Positions 21,747 to 22,718 of a DNA stretch of 22,718 bases are shown here, piece after piece. A program made the position numbers and the translations under genes. The number at the start of each line of letters is the position of its first letter. Positions within the stretch are counted from its first letter, which is position 1. The DNA comes from Acidimicrobiia bacterium (GTDB lineage: Bacteria > Actinomycetota > Acidimicrobiia > Acidimicrobiales > Hopanoidiivorantaceae), in NCBI GenBank assembly GCA_020027305.1, contig JAHRAM010000088.1, positions 1 to 22,718 on the forward strand, written 5' to 3'. The notes under the pieces were generated by a model, which saw only the letters and a program-made list of their open reading frames with translations, was not told the origin of the DNA and searched no databases.

Positions 21747-22034
21747 CTACAATCCATAAAGGTCTATTTCGCCTTCCACCACTTTAATCATTGCTCGCTT
21801 ATAGCCTTGCCGCCTAAGTATTCTGCCAGTTCGCGTGCTTCGGCTTGAAACCGTCTTTCTATTTAAGATGTTTACCTTGCCGACCTTCACCCCAAACAGT
21901 GCTTCCACTGCATTTCGAATCTCTGGTTTTCTAGCTTGGGGAGAAACTTTGAATGTGTAAACATTGTCGGCTGCCAAAATGGCGCTCTTTTCAGAAATGA
22001 TTGGCTCAAGGAGGATGTCTCTCGCGTCAGGCAT
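21747..22034 (-). CDS. rplW: 50S ribosomal protein L23
   Basis: L23 sits at the tunnel exit and is the docking site for trigger factor and SRP. The 95-aa protein is normal: DILLEPIISEKSAILAADNV, YTFKVSPQARKPEIRNAVEA, LFGVKVGKVNILNRK and a GRILRRQGYKRAMIKV segment. The ATG overlaps the rplD stop by one base (TAATG). Confidence 0.97.
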   Translation of the reverse strand: MPDARDILLEPIISEKSAILAADNVYTFKVSPQARKPEIRNAVEALFGVKVGKVNILNRKTVSSRSTRTGRILRRQGYKRAMIKVVEGEIDLYGL

Positions 22035-22597
22035 TATTTTTCGCCCCCATGTGGAATCAGCTCCAAGCTCTCTTTTGTGAACACTACAAAATCTGAGGCT
22101 AAAACATCAAATGTATTGATTTGGTCGGGAGCCAGAAGACAGATGGATGTAAGATTTCTAAAGCTGAGTTGTGCCGTCAATTCTTGCCTCGGCAGAACTA
22201 AAAGCACTTTGCCTGTGGCTCCGATGGCTGCCAACTTCTCAGAAGCTGCTTTGGTGCTGGGTGTATCGCCAAAATCCCAACTATCCACGACCAGAACTTT
22301 TGAATCAGATGCACGGTCGCTAAGCGCTGACCTAAGAGCCAGCGACTTCATTTTCTTAGGAGTTCGCTCAGCATAATTTCTGGGTCGTGGCCCATGAACC
22401 ACACCCCCACCACGCCACTGAGGTGAACGGATTGAACCGTGCCTGGCTCGTCCAGTTCCTTTTTGGCGCCAAGGCTTTGCGCCTCCGCCTCTGACTTCCC
22501 CACGACTTTTGGTTTTGTGAGTGCCAGCCCGTTTGGCTGCCAACTGTGCGTTAACGACTTGATGCATCACGCCCACGTTTGGCTCAATCCCAAACAC
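22034..22597 (-). CDS. rplD: 50S ribosomal protein L4 (start uncertain, N-terminus disturbed)
   Basis: L4 reaches into the exit tunnel with L22 and, in E. coli, autoregulates the S10 operon. Recognised by NVGVMHQVVNAQLAAKRAGT, GEVRGGGAKPWRQKGTGRAR, HGSIRSPQWRGGGVVHGPRP and RTPKKMKSLALRSALSDRA. From GTG 22597 the protein is 187 aa, short of the usual 200-220. The same frame is open further upstream to 22693 and encodes a plausible L4 first strand and loop (VSVLDSKGEEKSKLELDKS). No ATG, GTG, TTG or CTG exists in that stretch before two in-frame TGA codons. ATG codons at 22703 and 22680 are in the other frames. Either a rare start codon is used or a one-base indel separates the true start from the body. 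Confidence 0.9.
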   Translation of the reverse strand: MFGIEPNVGVMHQVVNAQLAAKRAGTHKTKSRGEVRGGGAKPWRQKGTGRARHGSIRSPQWRGGGVVHGPRPRNYAERTPKKMKSLALRSALSDRASDSKVLVVDSWDFGDTPSTKAASEKLAAIGATGKVLLVLPRQELTAQLSFRNLTSICLLAPDQINTFDVLASDFVVFTKESLELIPHGGEK

Positions 22598-22718
22598 CGA
22601 CTTATCAAGCTCTAGTTTTGACTTTTCTTCTCCTTTTGAATCTAATACTGAAACATTTGAAGAGTATCCCGATAGAGCATTAGAGTTGGCGATTCAAATT
22701 CATAATGACGTTATTTCA

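Overview
The window is a chromosomal segment from an actinobacterium, most likely of the class Acidimicrobiia. That placement is inference. It rests on the gene order (S10-spc-alpha ribosomal clusters ending rpoA-rplQ-truA), a predicted F420-dependent luciferase-like oxidoreductase, acyl-CoA metabolism genes, TANNNT-type -10 elements, and AT-rich DNA with unusually extended ribosomal proteins. The AT-richness would suit a marine or streamlined lineage better than a high-GC soil actinobacterium.

Left part (1-6087), metabolic genes. On the + strand the window opens inside the 3' end of a large fused indolepyruvate:ferredoxin oxidoreductase; its 5' end lies outside. It converges on a minus-strand pair: a two-domain CaiB/BaiF CoA-transferase (920-3358) and, upstream of it, an LLM-class F420-dependent oxidoreductase (3444-4496). 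Diverging from that pair is an acyl-CoA carboxylase carboxyltransferase subunit (4621-6087). The 124-nt divergent gap holds a promoter candidate in each direction and a 20-nt inverted repeat between the -35 and -10 of the carboxylase gene. The three genes look like one co-regulated acyl-CoA utilisation locus, substrate unknown.

Right part (6097-22718), one long minus-strand gene train. In order of transcription: rplD (start unclear, at the window edge), rplW, rplB, rpsS, rplV, rpsC, rplP, rpmC, rpsQ, then rplN, rplX, rplE, rpsZ (zinc-type S14), rpsH, rplF, rplR, rpsE, rpmD, rplO, secY, adk, infA, rpmJ, rpsM, rpsK, rpsD, rpoA, rplQ, and finally truA after a 186-nt gap. Many junctions are translationally coupled (TAATG, ATGA, TAAATG). 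map, often found between adk and infA, is absent from that position. rpmJ (37 aa) is easy to miss because of its size.

The most unusual trait is a set of long low-complexity charged extensions on ribosomal proteins. L22, L29, S3, S5 and L30 are extended at the C-terminus; S17 and S11 at the N-terminus. Most are rich in Glu, Ala, Thr, Ser and Lys, and the L30 tail is basic. Some still show recent tandem duplication in the DNA: a 45-bp repeat in rpmD and a 24-bp repeat in rplV. Several spacers inside the train are A-rich and repetitive on the coding strand, and many starts lack a Shine-Dalgarno sequence. The remaining spacers are short, and no gene-free stretch exceeds about 190 bases. I see no tRNA, rRNA, IS element, CRISPR array or prophage.
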